Positions 19,323 through 27,294 of a stretch of 29,466 nt of DNA are shown here, piece after piece. The stretch is from NCBI GenBank assembly GCA_030560485.1, contig JAKTTS010000159.1:1-29466 (forward strand). Reading direction: 5' to 3'. Made by a program: the position numbers and the translations under genes. Within the stretch, counting starts at the first letter, position 1. Every line of letters begins with the position of its first letter. The notes under the pieces were generated by a model. The model was not told where the DNA came from and searched no databases. It saw nothing but the letters and a program-made list of their open reading frames with translations. The DNA is from Ascoidea tarda (nom. inval.). Its lineage: Eukaryota > Ascomycota > Saccharomycetes > Ascoideales > Ascoideaceae.

Positions 19323-19771
19323 ATGGGTAACGTTCCTAGCTTTGCCTCTGAGTGTATTCTGAAGAAGGACGCCTACGATGACTGCTTCAACCAGTGGTAC
19401 GACAGTATGTATGGCCTGCTTCCTCTGTTGCTCCTTGTCCAACACTAACACTCCCCAGAATTCTTGAAAGGTGAAAGCGTATGTTGATTGTGGGTTCTTT
19501 GCCCTCGGCCCTGTTTTGGCTCTTGTTTTGCTTCTTCTGCCTGTGCTGCTTCTTCTGTCTGTTTCAACTACTAACGTCTATTTTGCCCCAGATTGAAAAC
19601 GAGTGCCAAACCCTTTGGTACGCCTACAAACTCTGTGTCGATGCTCAGTTGGTCAAGAAGAACATAATTCCTGCCCCAGCCCCCAGCGAGGCTCCTGGCG
19701 CTACAGATTCGGCAACAGCATCTTCCTCTGCTGCTTCTGGTGGTTCTGCTTCTTCTGCTGATGGCAAGTAG
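19323..19771 (+). CDS. MDM35: Mdm35, twin CX9C intermembrane-space protein (3 exons)
   Basis: Spliced from exons 19323-19404, 19459-19478 and 19592-19771, giving 93 residues. Both introns begin GTATGT; the first has CACTAAC and ends CCCCAG, the second has TACTAAC and ends CCCCAG. Exon 1 encodes MGNVPSFASEC with the first twin-Cys motif (C-x9-C, C11 and C21). Exon 2 is a 20-base micro-exon that completes KFLKGES. Exon 3 gives IENEC, the second C-x9-C (CQTLWYAYKLC) and an Ala/Ser/Pro tail. The spliced KFLKGES-IENEC junction matches the yeast protein (KFLKGKSVENEC in memory), which fixes the splice sites. Mdm35 holds Ups1/Ups2 for phospholipid transfer in the mitochondrial intermembrane space; the human relative is TRIAP1. 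The CTG codon at residue 13 falls where relatives have a polar residue. Confidence 0.92.
19405..19458 (+). other. MDM35: MDM35 intron 1 (54 nt)
   Basis: The donor GTATGT is at 19405, a branch-like CACTAAC lies at 19443-19449, and the acceptor CCCCAG ends at 19458. It interrupts a codon after its first base (A|AA, Lys). The branch-to-acceptor distance is very short. Confidence 0.85.
19479..19591 (+). other. MDM35: MDM35 intron 2 (113 nt)
   Basis: The donor GTATGT starts at 19479, the branch site TACTAAC is at 19569-19575, and the acceptor CCCCAG ends at 19591. The intron lies between codons (Ser|Ile). Its interior is rich in CTTCTG-type triplets like the leader. Confidence 0.88.
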
Positions 19772-19879
19772 GGTAATCCTTTGTTTCATATCTAGCTTGA
19801 TTCACCTTGCTTGCTCGTCTTTCTGTATATATTTGATCTAGTTAAAAACAACCTGTAGTTGATATTTTCCGTGCCCAAA

Positions 19880-21064
19880 ATGTCTCTAATAAAAGCCTAT
19901 GAATATTCCCAAAATGCTGATTACTATGGCTCTCTTCAAGACTATTTGAAATCAAGCGACTATCATAAAAAGGCGGCAAATGAATTTAAAAACATTTTAT
20001 TAAATTTGAATCATCAAAATAAGTTGGATGATACCCACAAAAACAATGCAGATAATGATTCAATAATTAAAATTATCACTATATTAATAAACGAACATGA
20101 AAAAAAACATTTGGAATTGTTTAAACATTATCAGATTATAAATAAAAACCTGAATAAAAACGTCAAAAACGTTAAAAACGTTAAAAATCCCAAAATTTCA
20201 AAAAGTTCAAAAAGTTCAAAAAATCCAAATGATTCAAATGACTCAAATGACCCAAATGATTCAAACAGTCCAGATGACTCAAAAGACTCAAAAGATTCAA
20301 AAGATTTAGATAATAATAATAACAGTATTGCTGATCAATCTTTAATTAATAAAAACATATCATTATTGAAAATTTTCAATAAAAATATTCACTCGTTAAT
20401 AAATAAAAATTCAATTAATATTCAATCCGTTAAAAATATCCAAAATAATAGCCCGATTAATAATTCCGATGATAATGAATTCGATTCTCCAATTTTCAAT
20501 TCAAACCTATTAAATAATAAATCAAAAGAAGAATTAATATTTGAAAACAAATCATTGAAACTAAGTCTAAATTATTTAAATAATCAATTTCAGAAACTAA
20601 ATTTAAATGATTTAAAAAATTTGGATAATGATGATTTAATTATATTAAACCAAAAAAATTTGTCGGGCCAATTTAACATTTTAATTAATAACCTATTGTC
20701 AGATTTAAATAACAATCAATCTGTTGTAAATTCAGAAGTAAAAAACAAAAATAATGAGATTAATCATAAGGAAAGGGATAACAATGATGATAATGATAAT
20801 AATGAAAACAATGAAAATAATAATGAAAATAATAGTGATACAAATATTAATAAACTAATCTCAAAAATCAACTCACTAAACTACCAAATTAAAATTTTAA
20901 AAAATGAAAATTTAGCACTCACTGTAAATTTGAAAAACTGTAAAAACGAATTGAATCTTATCAAGTTCAACAATTCCAATCTATTAACTGAAAATTTAAA
21001 ACTAAATAAAAGATGGAATAATTTAATTAAATCTGCGAAAAAAAAACGAATCAACAATGAATAA
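19880..21064 (+). CDS. Atg38-like MIT / coiled-coil protein
   Basis: 394 residues from the ATG at 19880; an upstream TTG in the same frame is not a plausible start. The N-terminal ~85 residues look like a MIT-type helical hairpin (AYEYSQNADYYGSLQDYLKS...SDYHKKAANEF, then a third helix ending HEKKHLELFKHYQ). The middle is low-complexity: NVKNVK and SKSSKNPNDS-type repeats, then Asn/Asp. The C-terminal ~70 residues form a coiled coil ending LKLNKRWNNLIKSAKKKR. An N-terminal MIT domain, a long disordered middle and a C-terminal coiled coil with a basic RW..L..SAK end is the plan of fungal Atg38 (NRBF2 relative), which stabilises the autophagy PI3-kinase complex. Identification rests on architecture and the end motif, so another MIT protein is possible. 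It lies 108 bases after MDM35 on the same strand and contains one in-frame CTG. Confidence 0.55.
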   Translation: MSLIKAYEYSQNADYYGSLQDYLKSSDYHKKAANEFKNILLNLNHQNKLDDTHKNNADNDSIIKIITILINEHEKKHLELFKHYQIINKNLNKNVKNVKNVKNPKISKSSKSSKNPNDSNDSNDPNDSNSPDDSKDSKDSKDLDNNNNSIADQSLINKNISLLKIFNKNIHSLINKNSINIQSVKNIQNNSPINNSDDNEFDSPIFNSNLLNNKSKEELIFENKSLKLSLNYLNNQFQKLNLNDLKNLDNDDLIILNQKNLSGQFNILINNLLSDLNNNQSVVNSEVKNKNNEINHKERDNNDDNDNNENNENNNENNSDTNINKLISKINSLNYQIKILKNENLALTVNLKNCKNELNLIKFNNSNLLTENLKLNKRWNNLIKSAKKKRINNE

Positions 21065-21365
21065 ACATCAATCCTCTAATACAATCCTAAAGATACCCAC
21101 ATATTCGAGTCAGAGCCCTAGTCGGGGTCCCGAAAACATGCGTGCATCTGCAGGTGTGTGCATTATTTGCTTTCAAAGTGGTCGTCGAATCACTTGTAGT
21201 TGTTGACGAAAAGCGCGCGTGTTCGATTCCAGCCCAGAAACTGTTTTAGTTTTTGATGCTCATATTTTCAGGTTTTGGAAGAGTGTTTAATAATTTATTG
21301 GTTTGTTTGGCAATATAACTTATATTCTTTGATTTCCCAAATAACAATCATACTTGCAATTAGTT
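21065..21365. other. Intergenic region upstream of DFM1
   Basis: 301 bases with no gene. The centre (21105-21235) is GC-richer than its surroundings and contains GGGGTCCCG, GCGCGC and a GTTCGATTCC (21221-21230) identical to a Pol III B box. The flanking bases do not pair as a T arm, so no tRNA is called. The right side is a TA-rich leader to the ATG at 21366. Confidence 0.5.
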
Positions 21366-22595
21366 ATGTCTGAGATTCGTCAGTATGTTTTGCTTTTCTT
21401 TGTTTCTTCTTGTTTGGTTTTTACTATATACTAACATTTAATTAGGTTCTTGTCTTCTATACCTCCAATAACAAGAATTTTTTTATTAGGTCCCTTATTA
21501 TTCAAAGGTTTATCTTCATTAAATGTCATATATGAAAGAAATTTTTTATGTTACTGGTATTACGTGTTTAATAACTACCAAATTTGGCGCCCTTTTACTG
21601 CTTTCTTCATTGCATCTGGCTTGCCCTTTGAACAATTATTGACCATATATATGGTTTATAGCTATGGCAGAAGTCTTGAGGAAAATAAATTTCAATTGGT
21701 GACTTTAGACTATTTGTATTATTTTATTTTAACAACTCCAATATTATTGTTTTCAACTATATTGACTGACGAGGTTGCCTTACTCAGTGCTTTATTGGGG
21801 ACTTTTATCTATACATGGTCAAGATATAATAAAAATGCAAGGGTTAGCTATTTATTTATTCCAATAAAGGGTGAATTGCTACCATTGGCTTCGTTAAGCT
21901 TTTCTCTTTTATTGAATGGGTTTCCTGGATTTTGGGCAACGTTATGGGGTCAAATTGGTGGCTACGTTTATAATTGTTTGGAAAATAAAAATCTTGGTCC
22001 AGTTTACTATTATTTATATAACAAATTCAATCAAACAAATTCATATCACAATACTAGTAATAATAGAAATAAAAATAAAAAACCAAATTCAAATCAAAAT
22101 ACAAATACAAACAGTATAAATAATATTGATAATAATAATACTAATAATATCAATACTAATAGCAATAGCAATAGCAATAGCAATAATAATAGTAATAGTA
22201 ACAATAATAGTAATAGTAATAATAATAATAGCGATTTCAGATTAAATAATGTTCATACAGTCAACAATACTTTAAATCTTAATACCAATACCTATCAAGA
22301 TAATGGCAGAATTACAGCGCCAAACTGGCTAATAAAACTATCCAATTATATATTCATTAACAATAATCGTTTTAATAGCAATATCGCCAATAATAGCAGA
22401 AATGGTTATAGGCTAGGTGATTTGTCCAATACTTCTTCCTCTTTTTCTAATTCTGGTTCTAGTTTTAATTCAAATTCAAATTCAAATTCAAAGTCGAATT
22501 CTAGATTCATTGCCACCTCATCCTCCATTAAATACAAGCCAAAATCTAGTTCAAATCATTTATTCAAAGGCAAAGGTCATAGATTAGGAGATTAA
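21366..22595 (+). CDS. DFM1: Dfm1-type derlin, ER membrane protein (2 exons)
   Basis: Exon 1 is 21366-21382 and exon 2 is 21446-22595, giving 388 residues that begin MSEIRQFLSSIPPITR. The IPP(I/V)TR opening, QIWRPFTAFF and NARVSYLF segments and six or so hydrophobic stretches to about residue 195 are derlin hallmarks. Derlins are inactive rhomboid-fold proteins that help retrotranslocate ER proteins for degradation. The long Asn/Ser-rich cytosolic tail carries two SHP-like boxes, NGYRLGD and, at the very end, FKGKGHRLGD. Yeast Dfm1, but not Der1, has tandem SHP boxes that recruit Cdc48/p97, so DFM1 is preferred. The splice joins CA|G (Gln) and is supported by GTATGT, TACTAAC and TTAG. No in-frame CTG seen. 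The gene converges with the GPI-type gene 71 bases downstream. Confidence 0.85.
21383..21445 (+). other. DFM1: DFM1 intron (63 nt)
   Basis: The donor GTATGT starts at 21383, the branch site TACTAAC is at 21428-21434, and the acceptor TTAG ends at 21445. It splits the sixth codon after two bases. An intron very near the start codon is typical of budding yeasts. Without it the derlin opening has no ATG. Confidence 0.88.
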
Positions 22596-22666
22596 ACATT
22601 CCCAAACAACATATATAAATAAGCATAGGTAAATATAAGTAAATGAATAGGCAAATAGTTCTTGCT

Positions 22667-23245
22667 TTATAAAAATAAATTACATAGGATCACCATAATT
22701 AGCGAATTGTTAATGTTAATATTGATTTTGTTACCAATTCCCTCGGTGCTGTCAGTACTACCACGATCTGTATTGCTTTCAGTGTTGGGGCCATTGCTTC
22801 TGCTTGTGCTGCCACTAGTGCTAGAAGTACTAACCCCACTTGCAGTCCCAGTTCTTGTCTCGTAATCTTCTACAGCATCACAGTATATACTTTTAAAAGC
22901 TTCAACTTGGCTGACTGAGTTATTCGTCTCGCATGCGTAACACCCATAAACGTTGATCCAAAACTCATCGTTGCTCAAATCACATAAACAATCCAACAAC
23001 CCATAGCCAATATCCACGAGTGTTCTATTATCGCTGCTGTTGTTGTTGGCCACCAAATCCACCAACTCGCTTGTATCTGAACATTCGCTGGTTATTGTAT
23101 TATTTGCCTGGCTGCACACGTCCTGATGCTCAACACACGTATCATATCGAGAGCTGTTGAAGTCCAACTCGTCCCTTTTGATGAGAAAGCCGGAAGATGA
23201 GTTTGTGAGGAAGAGAAAGAAGAAAGAGGCAAAAAGACACCTCAT
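22667..23245 (-). CDS. Secreted Cys-rich protein, candidate GPI-anchored
   Basis: 192 residues from the ATG at 23245 (MRCLFASFFF), which opens a clear signal peptide ending near NSSSG. An 18-residue longer start at 23299 would bury it. A KR at about 22-23 could be a Kex2 site. The mature part has eight or nine Cys (C..C...C...CLC....C..C....C spacing) and several N-glycosylation sequons. A Ser/Thr/Gly-rich stalk follows, then a C-terminal hydrophobic tail (SLIMVILCNLFL) preceded by small residues, as in GPI signals. I do not recognise the family. The Cys pattern resembles small fungal cell-wall proteins, and CFEM does not fit by spacing. It is divergent from the secreted CAP protein, each gene having a TATA box about 60 bases before its ATG. 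Confidence 0.7.
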   Translation of the reverse strand: MRCLFASFFFLFLTNSSSGFLIKRDELDFNSSRYDTCVEHQDVCSQANNTITSECSDTSELVDLVANNNSSDNRTLVDIGYGLLDCLCDLSNDEFWINVYGCYACETNNSVSQVEAFKSIYCDAVEDYETRTGTASGVSTSSTSGSTSRSNGPNTESNTDRGSTDSTEGIGNKINININNSLIMVILCNLFL

Positions 23246-23592
23246 TGCGAAAGCTGGTGGTCTAAAAACAACAAAAATGTTGGCCAGGGCCCAACCCATG
23301 TTATATATTCATTGGAGTGAGATCGAGCAGCAAACAAAACAGACTCCAGCACCAGAAGGAACACAGAACGATGCATCAACAGCTCCCAGCTCTCCCTTCG
23401 CATAGCCATTATCGACTAAGCTCCCTAAGCCAAGCTCCAATCACAGCGAAAGACCACTCCTCACTGTTCACGATTATTCATGATTAATAATGGTAAGCAA
23501 TCCAGCACCACGATGCCCTCCATATATAAACTGTTGGTGCACCTTCGCTGTGTTGTTCTTCGTCCACCACTCAACACTCACTTGTTTCGCAA
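23246..23592. promoter_or_regulatory. Divergent promoter between the GPI-type and CAP genes
   Basis: TATATAAA at 23523-23530 serves the plus-strand CAP gene (63 bases before its ATG). TATATAA read on the minus strand at about 23302-23308 serves the GPI-type gene, at a similar distance. A CCAAT (23427-23431 region) lies between. No gene fits inside. Confidence 0.6.
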
Positions 23593-24195
23593 ATGATCCA
23601 GCTCTTGCTTGTCTTTCTCTTGAGCTTTCGCTCCATTGCTGCTGTGTCACCATTGATCTACCTTGATTCTGCCTTGAATCTATTGAATCCATCCTATTTC
23701 ACAAACTACCTCAGCTTGGATGATTTTGCAAAAGAGATGATTGATGCCCACAACCAGAAGCGACAGTTGCACCAGGACGTGCCAGACCTAGTGTGGAACC
23801 AGACAGTGTATGACTTTGCTCAGAGCTACGCTGATAATTACACCTGTCCTAGCAATTTGGAGTTGGTTCACTCCACCTCCTCTGGTTATGGCGAGAACTT
23901 GGCTGCTGGCTTCAGAAATTCATCGTTGGTTGTTGATGCCTGGTATAACGAGATCGATGATTTCCAATACGACAAAATAGATCAATATGACGATGGAACG
24001 CTATTGCAAAACTCAGACCCAGACAAACCTATTGGCCATTTCACCCAGTTGATATGGAAAGCTTCAACTCAGTTGGGTTGTGCCTACAAGCAATGTTCAA
24101 ATTATATCTACTATACTTGCAACTATTATCCAAGAGGTAATTTAAGATTAATCGGTGGTTCAAGTTATACCGAGAATGTCCCACCCCTAATTTAA
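23593..24195 (+). CDS. Secreted CAP-domain (PRY / SCP-TAPS) protein
   Basis: 200 residues. The signal peptide is MIQLLLVFLLSFRSIAAVS, then a short linker leads directly into a CAP domain (about 45-185). Motifs: AHNQKR, YGENLAAG, DAWYNE, IGHFTQLIWK and YYTCNYYPRGN. The presumed CAP tetrad is H93, E101, E120 and H149, all present. Cys85, Cys163, Cys168 and Cys176 are available for disulfides. Yeast Pry1/Pry2 are exported CAP proteins that bind sterols and fatty acids and are also larger, with Ser/Thr-rich N-terminal regions that are missing here. The domain assignment is secure; which PRY paralogue it matches is not. GC content is higher than in neighbouring genes and no in-frame CTG was seen. 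Confidence 0.9.
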   Translation: MIQLLLVFLLSFRSIAAVSPLIYLDSALNLLNPSYFTNYLSLDDFAKEMIDAHNQKRQLHQDVPDLVWNQTVYDFAQSYADNYTCPSNLELVHSTSSGYGENLAAGFRNSSLVVDAWYNEIDDFQYDKIDQYDDGTLLQNSDPDKPIGHFTQLIWKASTQLGCAYKQCSNYIYYTCNYYPRGNLRLIGGSSYTENVPPLI

Positions 24196-24252
24196 ATATA
24201 GCATTGTATAAAATTACATACGGTTATGTATAAATTGTAATGATTGCCCTCG

Positions 24253-24296
24253 GTTTGTTTGTTTGTTTGTTTGTTTGTTTGTTTGTTTGTTTGTTT
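24253..24296 (+). repeat. (GTTT)11 tetranucleotide microsatellite
   Basis: Eleven perfect GTTT copies lie in the 191-base gap between the converging CAP and lectin-like genes, within the probable 3' UTR of the CAP gene. Confidence 0.95.
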
Positions 24297-24386
24297 ATTG
24301 TTGCTTTTTTTATTTAATTTATTTTTTTCCTTTTTTTGTTTGATTGTTTTATAATTCATGCAGTTATTTATAATTTTGGATTGTTC

Positions 24387-25802
24387 TTACAACAATTTGG
24401 AGTGTTTAATATCTGTCCTTAATTTGTAAATGAAAACAGATAAAATTAGTGTTAAAATTAACAATAACCAAATAAATAATTTGATTGTAGTGAAAAACTC
24501 ACGACTATCATTTTTATCATTTTTGACTTTTTGAAAAGTTTTCTTTTTAAACAATTCTTTATCGATTTTTTTTTCCTCCTCATAATAAACTAAAGCTTGT
24601 AATTGTTTTAAAACTGATTTATCTTGTGTTGTTGATATTTCATCCACCTGATCTGATAATTTGTTAATTAAATTTTTGATATTATTTAAATTATTAATAT
24701 AATTATTTTCTAAATAAACCAATTTTTCATTTAATGAATCAAATTGTCTTAAAATATCGTTATAATTATCATTCATTAATATCTGGACATCTCTATTTAT
24801 TTCGTTATTTGGATTTCTATTTTGTTCATTGATTTTACCTTGATCTGGTGTATAAATTTTAATTTCTTCCTGATCATTGTCAAATAACTTTGTTATAATT
24901 TTTGGCTGGGACTCTAATACACCAAACTCGCCCAATTCCTCATTTAAAATATTATCATAAGTTTTAAATTTCAAGATTTCAAAGGATTCTTTGCCCGAGA
25001 GACCGTTGTTGGCAGAAATTCCTATTTTATATCCGTTATTGTTTTTAAGATGGATTAAATTTGTTAATTTAAAACAAATTTTATTATCAATAGATAGCTT
25101 TAAAAAATTTTTATTAAATTGATTGTTACTATAATAAGATAGCTTGATTGTAACTGGAACTTGGCTATCTTGATAAGCAATTAAACAGGAACCGAAGTCT
25201 TGATTGAAAAATTCCAAATTAAACGGATTGAATTTTCTTGAACCATCATTAAAATAACCTCTTAATGATGAAGATAATGGACCATTTGAATCAATAACTA
25301 TTGCTAAACCATCAAATTTTGATGGTCCACCATATAACAAGTTGTCGTTATTTTCGTTATTTTCATTTTCGTTATTATCTTGATCAAGTAAGTGCAATAT
25401 TATTCCACCTCCATCTGACGAGCCAACCACACCTTTCGATCTTAAAGTTAATTTAATCGACCAAGAATCGGAAATTATATTATGTTTAGACCAAATAGAG
25501 CCAGAGACATTTTTCAAGTTTTTATAATCATTTTCATTAGTTTCATCATGATAATAATCGGAGATTGTGGGCGTTAAAATTACTTGGCCAGTATTGATAA
25601 TGGCATTGCCCTTGAAATTCCAGTTTGATAGATAATCACCATCATTAATTGTTACCAAGTCCGGGAGTGATAACTCCAATGAAGGCTTTTCGTCATCAGT
25701 CGAATGGCAAATAATAAGACGAACTAAACCAACTAAAAACCACAACACAACCAGGTATTTCATTGATAATGACAGCACTAAATGAATTGAAGTCTTAACC
25801 AT
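24387..25802 (-). CDS. L-type-lectin-like membrane protein (EMP46/47/UIP5-like cargo receptor)
   Basis: 471 residues from the ATG at 25802 (MVKTSIH). A second ATG 13 codons later opens a tighter signal peptide, MKYLVVLWFLVGLVRLIICH. The lumenal domain (about 45-285) has the L-type lectin order: a GSIWSKH strand, SDGGGIILHLLDQ, KFDGLAIVIDSNG, SLRGYFNDG, and the Cys pair DFGSCLIAY and NKICFKL. A coiled-coil region (about 340-400) leads to one membrane segment (about 434-457) and a short tail YKLRTDIKHSKLL. Proteins of this plan cycle between ER and Golgi as cargo receptors. The metal-binding DxxDxxG cluster of ERGIC-53 is not obvious after KFDGLAI, so sugar binding is uncertain. Which yeast paralogue it matches I cannot say. 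It is divergent from the polyamine gene. Confidence 0.75.
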   Translation of the reverse strand: MVKTSIHLVLSLSMKYLVVLWFLVGLVRLIICHSTDDEKPSLELSLPDLVTINDGDYLSNWNFKGNAIINTGQVILTPTISDYYHDETNENDYKNLKNVSGSIWSKHNIISDSWSIKLTLRSKGVVGSSDGGGIILHLLDQDNNENENNENNDNLLYGGPSKFDGLAIVIDSNGPLSSSLRGYFNDGSRKFNPFNLEFFNQDFGSCLIAYQDSQVPVTIKLSYYSNNQFNKNFLKLSIDNKICFKLTNLIHLKNNNGYKIGISANNGLSGKESFEILKFKTYDNILNEELGEFGVLESQPKIITKLFDNDQEEIKIYTPDQGKINEQNRNPNNEINRDVQILMNDNYNDILRQFDSLNEKLVYLENNYINNLNNIKNLINKLSDQVDEISTTQDKSVLKQLQALVYYEEEKKIDKELFKKKTFQKVKNDKNDSREFFTTIKLFIWLLLILTLILSVFIYKLRTDIKHSKLL

Positions 25803-26196
25803 TTTCAAACTAAGCGTAAATCTTTGCTTGAGTTAGTGTGCTGTTTCAACAACGGCTTTTGTCGGAGTAAAAATGATTGGGTATCCACTGCGGTGGATGC
25901 ATCTGCACCTTTTCAGGAACCATTAGTGTGGTAGTTTTAACATGTTATGCAATGCAATATACAGTATTTATATACGTTAGAAAGCGTTGGATGCAGTTGC
26001 CCAGTCCTATGGATAATTCTGTTTCCATTCCAATGGTTTCTGCTTTTGCAGGCACTTTGCATTAGGCATCACCGCATTGGTCCACAGCTGCTCTACCACC
26101 AAACTGAAAAGTTCTGTTATTCACGCTGCTACCTCTGCTGTTTTTGCTGTTTTTGTTGCTTTTGCTACCCAATAAAGTTTTTGTTGTTTTGCTGCG
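25803..26196. promoter_or_regulatory. Divergent promoter of the lectin-like and polyamine synthase genes
   Basis: 394 bases; small frames here look spurious. A 6-bp perfect inverted repeat ATCCAC-TGCG-GTGGAT lies at 25883-25898. The 90 bases before the ATG at 26197 are pyrimidine-rich with repeated CTGCTG, TTTTGCTG and TTGCT units, reminiscent of the HEK2/MDM35 leaders. Confidence 0.5.
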
Positions 26197-27141
26197 ATGT
26201 CTTCTTTTGATTTGGATAATTTTTCACATCCTTTGATTGAAAATGGCTGGTTTAGAGAACAGTCAGATCTTCATTTCCCAGGACAGGCTCTACAGTTGAA
26301 AATTAAAAAAATTTTGCATCATGAAAAAACACAGTTTCAAGATGTTTTAGTATTTCAAAGTGAAACTTATGGCAATGTTCTAGTTCTCGATGGTATTATC
26401 CAAGTATCTGAAAGAGATGAGTTTTCGTATCAGGAAATGATTACTCATTTGCCTTTATTCTCTCACCCAAACCCTAAAAAAGTTCTTGTTATTGGTGGAG
26501 GTGATGGTGGTGTTTTGCGAGAAGTGATCAAACACCAGTCTGTTGAACAAGCTATTTTGGTTGAAATCGATGAACTAGTCATTGAGCTATCTAAAAAATT
26601 TCTTCCAAATATGGCATCAAGTTTCAATTCCCCAAAGGTTAAAGTGATTTTAGACGATGGCTTTAAATACTTGAAAAATTCCTCATTTTTAAATGAATCC
26701 GATAAATTTGATGTCATAATAACTGATTCAAGCGATCCTGAAGGCCCTGCCCAAGAATTTTTTAAAGAAAATTATTTCAATCTATTATACAATGCTTTAA
26801 ATAAAAACGGTATTGTAATTTCTCAAACAAGTGAAAATTTCTGGTTAAATTTTAAATTTATTAAAAATTTGAAAAAAATTGCCTTGAAGGTTTTTCCAAA
26901 TGTTGGGTTTTCTTATACTTGTGTTCCAACTTATACAAGTGGTCAATTGGGTTTATTGATCTGTTCGAAAGATAAAAATTTAAATTTAAAGGTTCCCTTA
27001 AGAAAATTACCACCTTCTGACGAATTAAATTTATTCAAGTACTATAATAGTGATTTACACACTGCTTCTTTTGTTTTGCCTAATTGGGCTTCAAACTACT
27101 TAAATAACAATGACAATGATGATGATAATGATGACAATTAA
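26197..27141 (+). CDS. SPE4: Polyamine aminopropyltransferase, spermine synthase (SPE4) type preferred
   Basis: 314 residues. It transfers the aminopropyl group of decarboxylated S-adenosylmethionine to a polyamine in the cytosol. Opening ENGWFREQSD..FPGQAL, nucleotide-binding VLVIGGGDGGVLREV (G100-G105), ERDEFSYQEM, and active-site TDSSDPEGPA with the catalytic Asp at D177 are intact. SPE3 and SPE4 are close paralogues. Two segments, SENFWLNFKF and VPTYTSGQLGLLICS, match S. cerevisiae Spe4 as I recall it (SENFWLNLKY, VPTYTSGQLGL) rather than Spe3 (AESMWIH, IPTYPTGTIGF). I therefore prefer spermine synthase, but have no database support. The C-terminus adds an Asn/Asp tail absent from both relatives. 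No in-frame CTG seen. Confidence 0.75.
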   Translation: MSSFDLDNFSHPLIENGWFREQSDLHFPGQALQLKIKKILHHEKTQFQDVLVFQSETYGNVLVLDGIIQVSERDEFSYQEMITHLPLFSHPNPKKVLVIGGGDGGVLREVIKHQSVEQAILVEIDELVIELSKKFLPNMASSFNSPKVKVILDDGFKYLKNSSFLNESDKFDVIITDSSDPEGPAQEFFKENYFNLLYNALNKNGIVISQTSENFWLNFKFIKNLKKIALKVFPNVGFSYTCVPTYTSGQLGLLICSKDKNLNLKVPLRKLPPSDELNLFKYYNSDLHTASFVLPNWASNYLNNNDNDDDNDDN

Positions 27142-27294
27142 AATGAAAAATAGTATTATAGCATTATGATGTAGTATTATAATAGTGTTCTGATATGGTA
27201 ATAAAATAATAAAATAATAGAATAGAGTTATAGAATAAAAATATATATTGCATCTTTTTTCACATACAAAATATGCCTTCTATGATATACATGT

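Noticed and set aside
21221-21245. tRNA gene at the GTTCGATTCC B box
   Set aside because: The five bases on each side of the TTCGATT loop pair at only three of five positions, and I see no A box or acceptor stem at the right distance.
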